From Verrucomicrobiales bacterium (lineage in GTDB: Bacteria; Verrucomicrobiota; Verrucomicrobiia; Verrucomicrobiales; DEV007), in the NCBI GenBank assembly GCA_016795385.1, contig JAEUHI010000025.1:62001-126000 (forward strand): a stretch of DNA of 64,000 bases, written 5' to 3'. The notes under the pieces were generated by a model. It searched no databases. It saw only the letters and a list, made by a program, of their open reading frames with translations, and was not told the DNA's origin. This document shows, in pieces, positions 22,670 through 32,225 of the stretch (within the stretch, counting starts at the first letter, position 1; each line of letters opens with the position of its first letter). A program made the position numbers and the translations under genes.

Positions 22670-24556
22670 TCATAAGGAACGCGAGCGAATCTCCGCGACG
22701 ACCTTGTCGCGAAACTCGCCGACAGCGACAGCGCCTTCGTCGCCGCGCTCGCGGTGACGGACGGAAACCTGATTCAATTCCTGTTCTTTTGCGCCGATGA
22801 TCAACATATACGGAATCCGCTCCAACTGGGCAAGACGAATTTTCGCCCCCACCTTGTCGCTGGAATCGTCGATCGTCACCCGCACCCCCTCGGCACGGAG
22901 GGTATCGACGACCTCGCGGGCAGCGGCGTCGAACTTCTCCGAGATCGGCAGCACCCGCACCTGCTCGGGCGAGAGCCAGGTCGGGAACTTGCCGGCGAAG
23001 TGCTCGATGAGGACGCCGACAAAACGCTCCATCGAGCCGAAGGGTGCCCGGTGGATCATCACGGGACGATGCGGGGCGTTGTCGGGACCGATGTATTCGA
23101 GACCGAAGCGTTCGGGGAGATTGTAATCGACCTGCACCGTGCCGAGCTGCCATTCCCGGCCAATCACGTCCTTCACGACAAAGTCGATCTTCGGACCGTA
23201 GAAGGCGGCTTCGCCCGGCTCTTCGGTGAAGGCGGTGCCCAGAGTCGCGGCGGCCTCGCGCAAGGCGGCTTCGGCGCGGTCCCACTTTTCGGGATCGCCG
23301 ACATACTTGCTCGAATCGGGATCACGGAGCCCCACACGAACGCGGTAATCATTCATCCCGAGGGTGCCGAGGACGATCTTCACCAGCTCGAGACAGCCGA
23401 TGATTTCATCGCGCACTTGCTCCTCGGTGCAGAAGAGGTGGGCGTCGTCCTGCGTGAAACCACGGACGCGCGTCATGCCACCCAGCTCGCCCGATTGCTC
23501 CCAGCGGTAGACCGTGCCAAACTCGGCGAGGCGCACCGGGAGATCGCGGTAGCTGTGGTGATTGCTCTGGAAGATCTTGATGTGATGCGGGCAATTCATC
23601 GGCTTCAGGAGGAAGCCGTCGATCTCGCCGGACTCGAGACGGTTGGAGAGTTCACCGCAGCCACAACCTTCCTCGGCGAGAGCCTTGAGGCTTTCGCGCT
23701 CGACCACCGGAGGGAACTGCGACTCCGCGTAATACGGGAAGTGCCCCGAGGTGCGGTAAAGCCCCAGCTTGCCGATGTGGGGGGTGAAGACCTGGCTGTA
23801 ACCCTGCCGCTCGAGATGCTCGCTGATGAATTTCTGCAGTTCGAGGCGGACCACCGATCCCTTCGGTTTCCAAAGGATGAGCCCCTGCCCCACTGCCTCG
23901 TCGATGTGGAAAAGATCGAGCTCTTTCCCGATCTTGCGGTGGTCGCGCTGCTTCGCCTCTTCGAGACGCACGAGATGCTCCTCGAGCTCGGTCTTGTTCT
24001 TGAAGGCCGTGCCGTAGACGCGCTGGAGCTGCGGATTGGCCGCGTCGCCTTTGTAAAAGGCACTCGCCACGCTCATCACCTTGAAGGCCTTGCAATTTCC
24101 GGTGCGGGGTACGTGCGGTCCGGCGCAGAGATCCCAGAAGTCTCCGTTCTTGTAGAGCGAGATCGCCTCGCCCTCGGGGATGTCGTTGAGCAGATCGACC
24201 TTGAAACGACTCGGCACTTCCCGATCACCAAGGGCGGCGAGGCGGCCTTTCTGCGCGAGTTCGAAGGCCTCCGCGCGGGAGACCTCGACCTTTTCAAAGA
24301 CCTGGTTCTCCTTCACGATCCGCGTCATCTCCTCCTCGATTTTCGGAAAATCATCAGGGGTAATGCGGTGGGAAAGATCGACGTCGTAGTAGAATCCATT
24401 TTCCACCGGAGGCCCCGCCGCGAACTGGGCATCGGGCCAGAGTTTGGCGATCGCGGTGGCGAGGACGTGGGCGGTCGAGTGTCGGAGACGCTCGAGGTCG
24501 GACATTTGCTCGCGCTCTTCGAGCGTTTTTCGCTGGGGCTCTGGTGAATCCGGCAT
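22670..24556 (-). CDS. thrS: Threonyl-tRNA synthetase lacking the TGS domain
   Basis: 628 residues. It charges tRNA-Thr with threonine. The editing domain starts almost at once (RLRHSTAH with H26 and H30, later DLCAGPHV), without the roughly 60-residue N-terminal TGS domain of E. coli ThrRS. The class II core has MNCPHHIKIF with the zinc cysteine, motif 2 around VYRWEQSGELGG, DDAHLF and motif 3 (HRAPFGSMERF); the anticodon-binding domain follows (FPTWLSPEQVRVLP). A short Cys-containing insertion (EEGCGCGELSNRLESG) lies before MNCPHH. It is upstream of infC on the same strand, the classical order. A promoter candidate is at 24583-24610. Confidence 0.97.
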   Translation of the reverse strand: MPDSPEPQRKTLEEREQMSDLERLRHSTAHVLATAIAKLWPDAQFAAGPPVENGFYYDVDLSHRITPDDFPKIEEEMTRIVKENQVFEKVEVSRAEAFELAQKGRLAALGDREVPSRFKVDLLNDIPEGEAISLYKNGDFWDLCAGPHVPRTGNCKAFKVMSVASAFYKGDAANPQLQRVYGTAFKNKTELEEHLVRLEEAKQRDHRKIGKELDLFHIDEAVGQGLILWKPKGSVVRLELQKFISEHLERQGYSQVFTPHIGKLGLYRTSGHFPYYAESQFPPVVERESLKALAEEGCGCGELSNRLESGEIDGFLLKPMNCPHHIKIFQSNHHSYRDLPVRLAEFGTVYRWEQSGELGGMTRVRGFTQDDAHLFCTEEQVRDEIIGCLELVKIVLGTLGMNDYRVRVGLRDPDSSKYVGDPEKWDRAEAALREAAATLGTAFTEEPGEAAFYGPKIDFVVKDVIGREWQLGTVQVDYNLPERFGLEYIGPDNAPHRPVMIHRAPFGSMERFVGVLIEHFAGKFPTWLSPEQVRVLPISEKFDAAAREVVDTLRAEGVRVTIDDSSDKVGAKIRLAQLERIPYMLIIGAKEQELNQVSVRHRERGDEGAVAVGEFRDKVVAEIRSRSL

Positions 24557-24582
24557 GGGACAGGGAAGTTTGGAGCCCGTAA

Positions 24583-24610
24583 CCTATCCACTTTGCGCGA
24601 TTTACCAAGA
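24583..24610 (-). promoter_or_regulatory. Candidate promoter for thrS-infC
   Basis: On the minus strand TTGGTA and TAGGTT with a 16-bp spacer, about 30 bp upstream of the thrS ATG. Found by eye. Confidence 0.3.
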
Positions 24611-24729
24611 GGAAAGGTCGACAGGTGACAGCGCCTCGCGAAGTTGGGAACTCCCTCCACCCGTTGGATATCGATCGCGAAGAACCCTGATCCCGCTCCG
24701 GACACGGGGACTCGTGGCGCCGCCAGACC

Positions 24730-26211
24730 TCACAGGAGCAAGCCGATGATCACTCCGGGAGCCACGCCCGCGAGGACAATCAGGATCATCAGCACCGCCA
24801 TGGCGATGCCGGTGAGTGGGGCGACACGAATGGCCGAAGTGTCATCCTCTTTTCCCGGTGCGGAGAAATACATCGAGACGGCAATCTTGAGGTAGTAGTA
24901 GAAACCCGCCGCCGCTGCAACGAGGGCCGCGGCGAGGAGCCACCACTGTCCGGCATCGATCGCCATTTGGAAGGCAAAGAGCTTGCCGAAGAATCCTGCC
25001 GTGAGCGGGATGCCCGCAAGCGAAGCCATGGCGACGACAAGCGCGGCGGCGTGGAAGGGAGAGCGTTTCGCCAAGCCCCGGTAGGAATCGAGTTCCTCGC
25101 CCGGAATCGCCGCACGAAGGCTCGAAATCACAAGGAAAGCAAGAAGCGTCATGAGCAGATACGCTCCAAGATAGAAGCCCACCACGGTGGCGGGAGACAT
25201 CGCGTTTTCCACGGAAACACGGGGAGCCGCGGCGAGAGCCATGAGGAGAAAGCCGCTGTGACCGACAGATGAGTATGCGAGGAGACGCTTGAAGTTCTTC
25301 TGCGGCAGCGCGGCGAGGTTCCCGACGAGCAAGGTGAGAATGGCCACGATGGCCAGCACCGCGGTGACCTTGCCGACGAGAGGAGTGCTCGCGAGGAAGG
25401 GACTCACGAGACGCAGCGTGACCACGGCGGCGGCGGCTTTGGAGCCGACGGAAAGAAACGCGGTCACCGGAGTGGGAGCTCCCTGATAGACGTCGGGAAT
25501 CCAGAGGTGAAAGGGAGCCGCACCCAGCTTGAAGGCGAGCGCGATGAGAATGAGGGCAAAAGCGAACAGCGCGGCCGTCGTGTTGACGCCTTCCTTAGCG
25601 AGCGCCTCACCGATTCCGGCGAGATCCATGCTTCCGGTGACGCCGAAGAGCCAGGCGAAACCGTAAACGAGGAAGCCCGTCGAGAGAGCACCGAGGATCA
25701 GGTACTTCACCCCGGCTTCGAGCGATCCCACGTTGCGGCGCAGATAAGCCACCAGAATGTAGAAGGTGATGGAGACGGTCTCGAGCGAGACAAAAATGCT
25801 GACGAGGTGATTCGCCGACGACATCCACATCAGCCCGGCACAGGCGAAAAGCGGAAGGGCGAAGAATTCCCCGAGGCCCGCCTGGGGATGGGCTCCCGGT
25901 TCGGGATTGGCGGTCTGGGCGACGACGAGAGGGGTGTAGTCGATCGCCATGATCAGAACGAGAATGGTCGAGAGCAAGGCAAGCCCTTTGAAGAAAAGCG
26001 AGAGTTTGTCAGGCGCGGCGTAGAAATTCCAGATGCCTCCCTCGGCGGTGGCGGGAGCCTTCACGAAAAAGAGGAGACCGAAGACCACGACGAGCCCCAG
26101 GATAGCAAGGCGGGCCAGAGAACGTTTGTCCTCGAGCTTGACGAAGGCATCGACCATGAGCAGGACGAGTCCGAGCGCGACGACGATGAATTCGAGGTAG
26201 TAGACCGGCAT
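24730..26211 (-). CDS. nuoN: NADH-quinone oxidoreductase subunit N
   Basis: 493 residues from the ATG at 26211 (a TTG at 26226 would add five). It is an antiporter-like proton channel subunit in the membrane arm of complex I, with about 14 membrane helices; the key glutamate in SLETVSITFYIL and lysine in LAFKLGAAPFHLW of the proton channel are visible. It is the last nuo gene of the operon that begins with nuoD at 37196, and lies 29 bp after nuoM with respect to coding ends. thrS follows downstream but seems to have its own promoter. Confidence 0.96.
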   Translation of the reverse strand: MPVYYLEFIVVALGLVLLMVDAFVKLEDKRSLARLAILGLVVVFGLLFFVKAPATAEGGIWNFYAAPDKLSLFFKGLALLSTILVLIMAIDYTPLVVAQTANPEPGAHPQAGLGEFFALPLFACAGLMWMSSANHLVSIFVSLETVSITFYILVAYLRRNVGSLEAGVKYLILGALSTGFLVYGFAWLFGVTGSMDLAGIGEALAKEGVNTTAALFAFALILIALAFKLGAAPFHLWIPDVYQGAPTPVTAFLSVGSKAAAAVVTLRLVSPFLASTPLVGKVTAVLAIVAILTLLVGNLAALPQKNFKRLLAYSSVGHSGFLLMALAAAPRVSVENAMSPATVVGFYLGAYLLMTLLAFLVISSLRAAIPGEELDSYRGLAKRSPFHAAALVVAMASLAGIPLTAGFFGKLFAFQMAIDAGQWWLLAAALVAAAAGFYYYLKIAVSMYFSAPGKEDDTSAIRVAPLTGIAMAVLMILIVLAGVAPGVIIGLLL

Positions 26212-26255
26212 GGGGAAAATGGGCAAAGTTCAGAATCCAGGTTTCAGCCGTCGTC

Positions 26256-27755
26256 TCATCCGGCCACACCAAGGAGAAGCGCGTTCACGGCGGGGCGGAT
26301 GAATTGATTGAGGAGATCGGGCGCAAAGCCAACGGCGATCAGCGCGACCAGGAGGAGCAGCAGCGGAATACGCGTGGCCCAGCTGAGATCGGCCGGCGTG
26401 GTGAGTTTGTCAGGCTTCGGCCCCATGAAGACCGTTCGGTAGGCGCGCAGCATGTAGACCGCGGAAATCACCACACCCCAGAGCGCGCCGATCGTGGCCC
26501 AGCGGATCCAGGTCATGGCCGTGTCCTCGCCCGCGAAGGCTCCGAAGAAAATTTCGACCTCGGCCGCGAAGTTGGCGAAGCCGGGCAGGCCAACCGATGC
26601 GAAGGCGGCGAATCCGAACATCAATCCGAGCTTCGGCATCGGTTTGGCGATCCCGCCCAAGCGATCGAAATCGAGGGTGCCGAATTGATCGCGCATCCAA
26701 CCGGCGAGACCGAAGAGGAGGGCGATGGAAAGCCCGTGCGCGAACATGAGGAGGACGGCACCGGACACGCCGATGACATTCCCCGCGGCGATGCCGAGGA
26801 ACGCGTATCCCATGTGCATCACGCTCGAGTAGCCGAGCATGCGGTCCAGCTTCTTCTGCGCGATCGTGACGAGGCCGATGTAGAGGATGTTACCGAGGAG
26901 GAGGATGAGGACGAGATTCAGCCATTTCTCTGCTCCCGCGGGCGCGAGCGGCATCGCAAGCCGGATGAGGCCGTAGAGGCCGAACTTCTTCAGGACCCCG
27001 GCGTGCAGCATTGCCACCGGCGTCGGAGCCTCGGCATAGGCGGGCGCGGCCCAGCTATGGAAGGGAAAGAGTGAAACGAGGATGCCAAATCCGATGAAGA
27101 GGAGCAGGAAAATCCAACTCTGCATCTCCGCGGCGATCGGAGTGTCCTTCGCCAGCGCGGTGAGGGTGGCGACATCAAAGGTCGTCGCACCGAGAGCGCC
27201 CACGGCAAGGATGAGTCCGACGAGGAGGATGAGGCTGCCCACGCCGAGGAAAATCGTGATGGTCCAAGCGGTGCGCACCCGCTGCTCGCCGTGACCGAAA
27301 ATCCCGATCATGAGGAAGGTTGGGATGAGGGCCAGTTCATGGAAGGCGTAGAGGAAAAACAGATCCGTCGCGGTGAAAGCCCCGATGGCACCACCCCCGA
27401 TGAGGAGGAGGGAAAGGTAGTAGAGACGGGCATTGCCCTTGATGGACGACTCCGCCGGGGCCACCCACACGGCGGCGAGGAGGACGAGGGCGGAAAGCAG
27501 CACGAGGACGAGGCTGATCCCGTCGAGGCCGAAGGCGAGACTCAGCTTGGGAAAGCCCTGCATCTCGAGGAGGGTGCGGGTGCTCTCGAACTGCATCCCC
27601 CCTTCCAGATTCGTTTTGAAATTGATCGCACAAAAGATCGCGAAACAGAGCACGAGCACCGAGGCTCCCAGCGCGGTGAAGCGGGCGGGCGCTCCGAGGC
27701 CGACCGCAAGGGCGGCGACGAGCGGCAGGAAGACGAGGAGTTCGAGAGTGCTCAC
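26256..27755 (-). CDS. nuoM: NADH-quinone oxidoreductase subunit M
   Basis: 499 residues, start codon GTG at 27755. It is a proton-pumping antiporter-like membrane subunit of complex I. Family marks are FFLYAFHELALIPTFLMIG with the pump glutamate, and FPFHSWAAPAYAEAPTPVAM. About 14 membrane helices are expected. Between nuoL and nuoN in the operon, as in most bacteria. Confidence 0.96.
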   Translation of the reverse strand: MSTLELLVFLPLVAALAVGLGAPARFTALGASVLVLCFAIFCAINFKTNLEGGMQFESTRTLLEMQGFPKLSLAFGLDGISLVLVLLSALVLLAAVWVAPAESSIKGNARLYYLSLLLIGGGAIGAFTATDLFFLYAFHELALIPTFLMIGIFGHGEQRVRTAWTITIFLGVGSLILLVGLILAVGALGATTFDVATLTALAKDTPIAAEMQSWIFLLLFIGFGILVSLFPFHSWAAPAYAEAPTPVAMLHAGVLKKFGLYGLIRLAMPLAPAGAEKWLNLVLILLLGNILYIGLVTIAQKKLDRMLGYSSVMHMGYAFLGIAAGNVIGVSGAVLLMFAHGLSIALLFGLAGWMRDQFGTLDFDRLGGIAKPMPKLGLMFGFAAFASVGLPGFANFAAEVEIFFGAFAGEDTAMTWIRWATIGALWGVVISAVYMLRAYRTVFMGPKPDKLTTPADLSWATRIPLLLLLVALIAVGFAPDLLNQFIRPAVNALLLGVAG

Positions 27756-27779
27756 GACGGGAGGGGGCGGGAAATTCGA

Positions 27780-29603
27780 TCAGAAGACGAGGTAAACGAT
27801 CACCGCGACAACGGCGACACCGAAGAGGAACGCATACGACTGCACGTTGCCGGAATTGAAAACACGGAAGACGGATCCGGCGGCGAGCGCACCCATGGCG
27901 GGGAAACGCGCCACGAGCGGATCGACAAAAAAGCGGTCGGCGAAGTCGAGACCTTTGGCGACGGTGTCCTGGAAAACGCGGACAAGGCCGAGGTAGATCT
28001 CGTCGATCTTGAACTTGTCGCGGAAGAGGGGGATGCGGATGGGATCCTTGTCCTTGCCCTTGTAGAAATGGATCGCGGCTCCGACACCCACGACGAGGCC
28101 GATCAGGGAAAGGATCGCGGTGAGACCGAAGTGTTCGACCAGGTGGTGGAAGTCTCCATGTCCTCGCGCGAGGAGCGGGCTGGATACAAAGGAGTAAGCC
28201 GAGAACACCGCCATGAACGCGAGCAGCGCGAGCGGGATCCACATGACCGGCCCGACCTCGTGGGCATGGTCGGCGTCCTTCGTGCGCGCCTTGCCGAAGA
28301 AGGCGACGATGACGAGTCGTGTCATGTAAAACGGCGTCAGGAAAGCCACGATCATCGCGAGGACGTAGGGTCCGGTCATCTTCTCGTGCAGGGCCGTCTC
28401 GAGGATGGCTTCCTTGCTCCAGAATCCGCTCGTGAAGGGCACGGCGATGAGGGCGGCGGTGCCGAGGGCGAAGGTCCAGAAGGTGATGGGGAGCTTCTTG
28501 CGCAGTCCGCCCATTTTCCAGATGTCCTGCTCGTGGTGGCAGGCGTAGATCACCGCACCTGAGCCTAGGAAAAGGAGGGCCTTGAAGAAAGCGTGGGTGT
28601 ATAGGTGGAACATCCCGGCATCACTGCCGCCCGGTCCGATGCCCTGGGCCATGACCATGTAGCCGAGCTGCGAGAGGGTCGAGTAGGCGAGGATGCGCTT
28701 GATGTCGTTCTGCTGGAGCGCCATGAGCGCGGCTAGCAACGCGGTGATGGCACCGACCCAGGCAATGGTATGAGCCGCGAATTCCGCTGCATCGACGAGG
28801 AAGGAAACCCGGGCGAGCATGAAGACCCCGGCAGCGACCATCGTCGCGGCGTGGATCAGCGCCGAGACGGGCGTGGGTCCCTCCATCGCGTCGGGCAACC
28901 AGACGTGCAGCGGCACCTGGGCCGACTTGCCGACCGCGCCGCAGAAAACGCAGAGGACCGCGATGTTCAGCAACTGCGCGTTGCCGACACCACCAACGGC
29001 CTTGGCGATTTCGTCGAAGTAGATCGAGCCGGTGAGGATCCAGACGAGGAGAATCCCCGCCATGAAACCGAAGTCACCGATGCGGTTGACGAGAAAGGCC
29101 TTTTTCGCCGCGTCGGCGGCCGAGGCCTTGTCATACCAGTGTCCGATGAGGATGTAGGAGCTGACCCCGACGAGTTCCCAGAAGATGAACATCATCGCGA
29201 AGTTGTTCGCGAGGACGATGCCGGTCATCGAGAAGAGGAAGAGCGAGAGCCCCGCGAAGTAGCGCGACTTGCCCTTGTCGTCCTTCATGTAACCGAGCGA
29301 GAAAAGGTGCACGAGGAAGCCGATCGAGCTCACGATCAGCATCATGCCGCGGCTGAGTCCGTCGATCTCGAAGCCGATCGCGATCTCGAGATTCTGCCCC
29401 AGGTCGATCCAAGGGTAAGCTTTCGTTTCCACCGCCACCTCCCCTCCCCTTGCAAGGAGAATGCAGAAGATCAGGCAGAGCAGGGCCGAGCCGGTCGAGA
29501 GGAGCGAAGACAGGCCGGACCAGCGCTTCAGGCCGAGCAGGATCGCCACGGCCACGAGGAGCGGGAGAAGAAGGACGGACCAGGCCAGGGTGTTGGGATC
29601 CAT
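27780..29603 (-). CDS. nuoL: NADH-quinone oxidoreductase subunit L
   Basis: 607 residues, the largest antiporter-like subunit at the far end of the complex I membrane arm, with the lateral helix in its C-terminal part. Conserved marks are FIFWELVGVSSYILIGHWY with the pump glutamate, and VPLHVWLPDAMEGPTPVSAL. It lies 22 bp after nuoK and 24 bp before nuoM. No Shine-Dalgarno precedes the ATG. Confidence 0.97.
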   Translation of the reverse strand: MDPNTLAWSVLLLPLLVAVAILLGLKRWSGLSSLLSTGSALLCLIFCILLARGGEVAVETKAYPWIDLGQNLEIAIGFEIDGLSRGMMLIVSSIGFLVHLFSLGYMKDDKGKSRYFAGLSLFLFSMTGIVLANNFAMMFIFWELVGVSSYILIGHWYDKASAADAAKKAFLVNRIGDFGFMAGILLVWILTGSIYFDEIAKAVGGVGNAQLLNIAVLCVFCGAVGKSAQVPLHVWLPDAMEGPTPVSALIHAATMVAAGVFMLARVSFLVDAAEFAAHTIAWVGAITALLAALMALQQNDIKRILAYSTLSQLGYMVMAQGIGPGGSDAGMFHLYTHAFFKALLFLGSGAVIYACHHEQDIWKMGGLRKKLPITFWTFALGTAALIAVPFTSGFWSKEAILETALHEKMTGPYVLAMIVAFLTPFYMTRLVIVAFFGKARTKDADHAHEVGPVMWIPLALLAFMAVFSAYSFVSSPLLARGHGDFHHLVEHFGLTAILSLIGLVVGVGAAIHFYKGKDKDPIRIPLFRDKFKIDEIYLGLVRVFQDTVAKGLDFADRFFVDPLVARFPAMGALAAGSVFRVFNSGNVQSYAFLFGVAVVAVIVYLVF

Positions 29604-29625
29604 TGGGAAAAAAACGTTCGCGGTA

Positions 29626-29946
29626 TCAGTATTTCATCGTGTTCACCTTCGTCACATCGGTCGTCTCCTTCGATCGGAAGAGCGCGACGATGATGGCGAG
29701 TCCGACGGCGACCTCGGCCGCCGCCACGGTGATGATGAAGAAAAGGAGGACGTGCGCGTCGTAAGCCGGCTGGCCCTCGACGAGGTGAAAACGGGAGAAA
29801 GCCACGAGGGTGAGGTTCGCCGCCGCGAGCATCAGCTCGAGACACATGAAGATGATGAGGAGATTGCGCCTCACGAGCACGCCGGCAAGACCGATCGCGA
29901 AGAGCGCGCCGCTCACGAAGAGGAAATGATTGAGGGTGAGTTCCAT
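29626..29946 (-). CDS. nuoK: NADH-quinone oxidoreductase subunit K
   Basis: 106 residues with three membrane helices, the normal size. [20 protein letters not shown] helix is present ([20 protein letters not shown]), with the buried glutamates (E37 in CLELM and E75 in [12 protein letters not shown]) needed for proton transfer. It lies between nuoJ and nuoL. Confidence 0.97.
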   Translation of the reverse strand: MELTLNHFLFVSGALFAIGLAGVLVRRNLLIIFMCLELMLAAANLTLVAFSRFHLVEGQPAYDAHVLLFFIITVAAAEVAVGLAIIVALFRSKETTDVTKVNTMKY

Positions 29947-29967
29947 GTTCTGTGCGGGGTTCCTCGA

Positions 29968-30474
29968 TTACCTGAGTTCCTTCTTGCTGAGCACGACCAC
30001 GCCGACGGTGGCGGCGAGGAGGAGGACTCCGACGATCTGCACGGGGAACCAGTAGGTGCCGAAAAGCAATTCACCGATGCGGTGGACGTCACTTCCTCCC
30101 GCCTCGGTGGCGGCGAGCTCGGGCAAGGTGCGGCCCGAGGTTCCGCCGCGATTGAGCACGAGAATGACGAGCACGAGAAAAGCCGTCACCACCGCCCCGG
30201 CGCCGGCGAAGCTGATGTAGGGAAAGTGCCGTTTCTCTTCCTCCTTCACATCGAGGAGCATGATGATGAAAAGGAAAAGCACCATGATCGCTCCCGCATA
30301 GACGAGGATCTGGAGGATGCCGACGAGGTAGGCATCGAGCTGGATGAAGAGCGAGGCCAGACCGAGGAAGGAGACGATCATCGAGAACGCCGCCGAGACC
30401 GGGTTGCGGCACACGACCACCCCGATCCCACCGAAGAGGGCGAGCGCGGCAAAGAGATAGAAGAGGAAAGTCAT
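29968..30474 (-). CDS. nuoJ: NADH-quinone oxidoreductase subunit J
   Basis: 168 residues with five membrane helices. The segment YAGAIMVLFLFIIMLLDV is the diagnostic NuoJ helix that undergoes the pi-bulge change in complex I. An acidic/basic loop (KEEEKRHFPY) follows. It is separated from nuoI by a 75-bp spacer filled with small hairpins and word repeats. Confidence 0.96.
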   Translation of the reverse strand: MTFLFYLFAALALFGGIGVVVCRNPVSAAFSMIVSFLGLASLFIQLDAYLVGILQILVYAGAIMVLFLFIIMLLDVKEEEKRHFPYISFAGAGAVVTAFLVLVILVLNRGGTSGRTLPELAATEAGGSDVHRIGELLFGTYWFPVQIVGVLLLAATVGVVVLSKKELR

Positions 30475-30480
30475 GGCGGA

Positions 30481-30538
30481 GCGGCCTTCAGCCGCGTAAA
30501 AGGTGCCCTTCGGGCGGGTAAAAAGTAAAAGGTAAGAA
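30481..30538. repeat. Word-run and hairpin repeat between nuoI and nuoJ
   Basis: Two small hairpins (GCGGC-CTTCA-GCCGC and GCCC-TTC-GGGC) followed by near-tandem words GTAAAAGGT, GTAAAAAGT and AAAAGGTAAG. It fills the spacer between two cotranscribed genes. Confidence 0.55.
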
Positions 30539-30549
30539 AATGCGGTGGG

Positions 30550-31080
30550 TTACTTCAATTCATTCCACTTGTTGACGAGGCCGGTGCGGACGCCGCCGAT
30601 TTCGTAGAGCCGCTCCTTGTCGTGCACCATTTCGGCGCGGCTCGTGCCGGTGATGGCGTAGTCCTTGCGGAGGAAGATGGCCTGCTCGGGGCAGACCTCT
30701 TCGCAGAGGCCGCAATAGATGCAGCGGATCATGTCGATCTCGAAGGCGCGAGGGCGCTTCTCCACCTTCGCCCATTTGTCGTCGGAGGGGATCTCCTCGG
30801 GCTTGATCGTGATGGCACGGGGCGGACAAATGAATTCACAGAGCTGGCAGGCGACACAACGCTCGCGGCCGTGCTCATCCGTGACCAAGGCCGGCGCACC
30901 GCGGTAATGGTCGGGCAGATGGGCATCCCATTTTTCCTCGGGATACTGCATCGTCACCTTCTTCTTTCCGGTGAGGGTGGCGATGAAGTGGCCGAGCGTC
31001 ACTTTCATGCCGATGAACAAGGCCGGCAGATAGAGCTGCTCCCACCATTTGAGTTTCGGACGTTGGACGATGATGGCCAT
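30550..31080 (-). CDS. nuoI: NADH-quinone oxidoreductase subunit I (2 x 4Fe-4S ferredoxin)
   Basis: 176 residues. Two tandem [4Fe-4S] motifs, CVACQLCEFICP and CIYCGLCEEVCPEQAI, relay electrons from NuoG to cluster N2. The N-terminal part has the typical amphipathic helix (GHFIATLTGKKKVTMQYPE). The gene lies between nuoH and nuoJ; its upstream leader is occupied by a word-run repeat and shows no ribosome binding site. Confidence 0.97.
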   Translation of the reverse strand: MAIIVQRPKLKWWEQLYLPALFIGMKVTLGHFIATLTGKKKVTMQYPEEKWDAHLPDHYRGAPALVTDEHGRERCVACQLCEFICPPRAITIKPEEIPSDDKWAKVEKRPRAFEIDMIRCIYCGLCEEVCPEQAIFLRKDYAITGTSRAEMVHDKERLYEIGGVRTGLVNKWNELK

Positions 31081-31089
31081 TGGGAGGAA

Positions 31090-31119
31090 GAGGTCGGAGG
31101 TCGGATGTCAGAGGTCGGA
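31090..31119. repeat. Word-run repeat between nuoH and nuoI
   Basis: Copies of GAGGTCGGA with one-base variants (aggtcgg-aggtcgg-atgtcag-aggtcgg), ten bases before the nuoI ATG. The same words occur in frame at 1105-1130. Confidence 0.6.
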
Positions 31120-31133
31120 AAAGAAGCGGGAAA

Positions 31134-32210
31134 TCAGAGCAACCAAAGAAGGAGGGCGGTGAGGACGACGTTGGCGAGGGCGATTTCAAAGAAGAAAACC
31201 CAGCCGAGGCGCATGAGCTGGTCGTAGCGGAAGCGCGGCAACGTCCAACGGACGACGATGAAAAAGAGGATGAAGGCGATGACCTTGGCGAAGAAGGTGC
31301 CGATGTGGATCATCCCATGCCACCACGGCACTTCGGCGTCCAGCGTCGCGGGCGTGAGCCAACCGAAGGGCAGACTCCAGCCGCCGAAGAAGAGGGTCAC
31401 GGCGAGCCCCGAGCCGATGATCATGGCCGCATATTCCCCGAGGAAGAAGAGGGCGAATTTCATCGAGCTGTACTCGGTGTGGTAACCGGCGACGAGTTCG
31501 GTTTCACACTCGGGTAGGTCGAAGGGAAGACGGTTCGTCTCCGCGAACATCGAGGTCGTGAAGATGATGAAGGAAATGAAGATCGGAATCGCGAGGATGA
31601 AGCCCTTCAGACTGAGCCCCTCGCCCCAGAGGGGCAGGAGCGCCCACCCGTTCTGCGCCTGCTCGTGGACGATGCGGCTCAGATTCAGGTCCCCGTAGAT
31701 CATCACGAGCGGCACGATCGAAAGACCGAGGGAGATCTCGTAGGAAATCATCTGGCTCGTCGAACGGACGCCGCCGAGGAAGGGATATTTCGAATTCGAA
31801 GCCCATCCGGCAAGGACGATTCCGTAGACGGTGAGCGAGGCGATCGCGAAGACGTAGAGCGGACCGACATCGAGATCGGCGATGACCATCTTCTCTCCGA
31901 AGAGCCGACTGCCGAAGGGCAAAACCGCGCACGTGAGCAGAGCCGGCACCATCGTCAGGGCGGGCGCGAGCCAGAAGTAGAATTTCCGCACGTGGGCGGG
32001 CGTGAAGTCTTCCTTCAGGAGGAATTTGATGCCATCCGCGACGGCCTGGAGCAGACCGAACGGACCGACGCGGTTCGGGCCGACACGGTCCTGGATCGCG
32101 GCACTGACGCGGCGCTCGGCCCATACCGACATGGCGACGAGGGGCAGCGTCACGAGGAAGACGAAGACCACGATCTTGATTGCGGCTGCGATGATGAGGT
32201 GCCAATCCAT
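31134..32210 (-). CDS. nuoH: NADH-quinone oxidoreductase subunit H
   Basis: 358 residues, eight membrane helices. It forms the quinone chamber with NuoB and NuoD. Signature ERRVSAAIQDRVGPNRVGP near residue 30 and RLPFDLPECETELVAGYHTEYSSM with acidic quinone-channel residues (split across 210-230) are present. It lies 15 bp after nuoG. Confidence 0.97.
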   Translation of the reverse strand: MDWHLIIAAAIKIVVFVFLVTLPLVAMSVWAERRVSAAIQDRVGPNRVGPFGLLQAVADGIKFLLKEDFTPAHVRKFYFWLAPALTMVPALLTCAVLPFGSRLFGEKMVIADLDVGPLYVFAIASLTVYGIVLAGWASNSKYPFLGGVRSTSQMISYEISLGLSIVPLVMIYGDLNLSRIVHEQAQNGWALLPLWGEGLSLKGFILAIPIFISFIIFTTSMFAETNRLPFDLPECETELVAGYHTEYSSMKFALFFLGEYAAMIIGSGLAVTLFFGGWSLPFGWLTPATLDAEVPWWHGMIHIGTFFAKVIAFILFFIVVRWTLPRFRYDQLMRLGWVFFFEIALANVVLTALLLWLL

Positions 32211-32225
32211 GCGGTCAAAAAGGAA

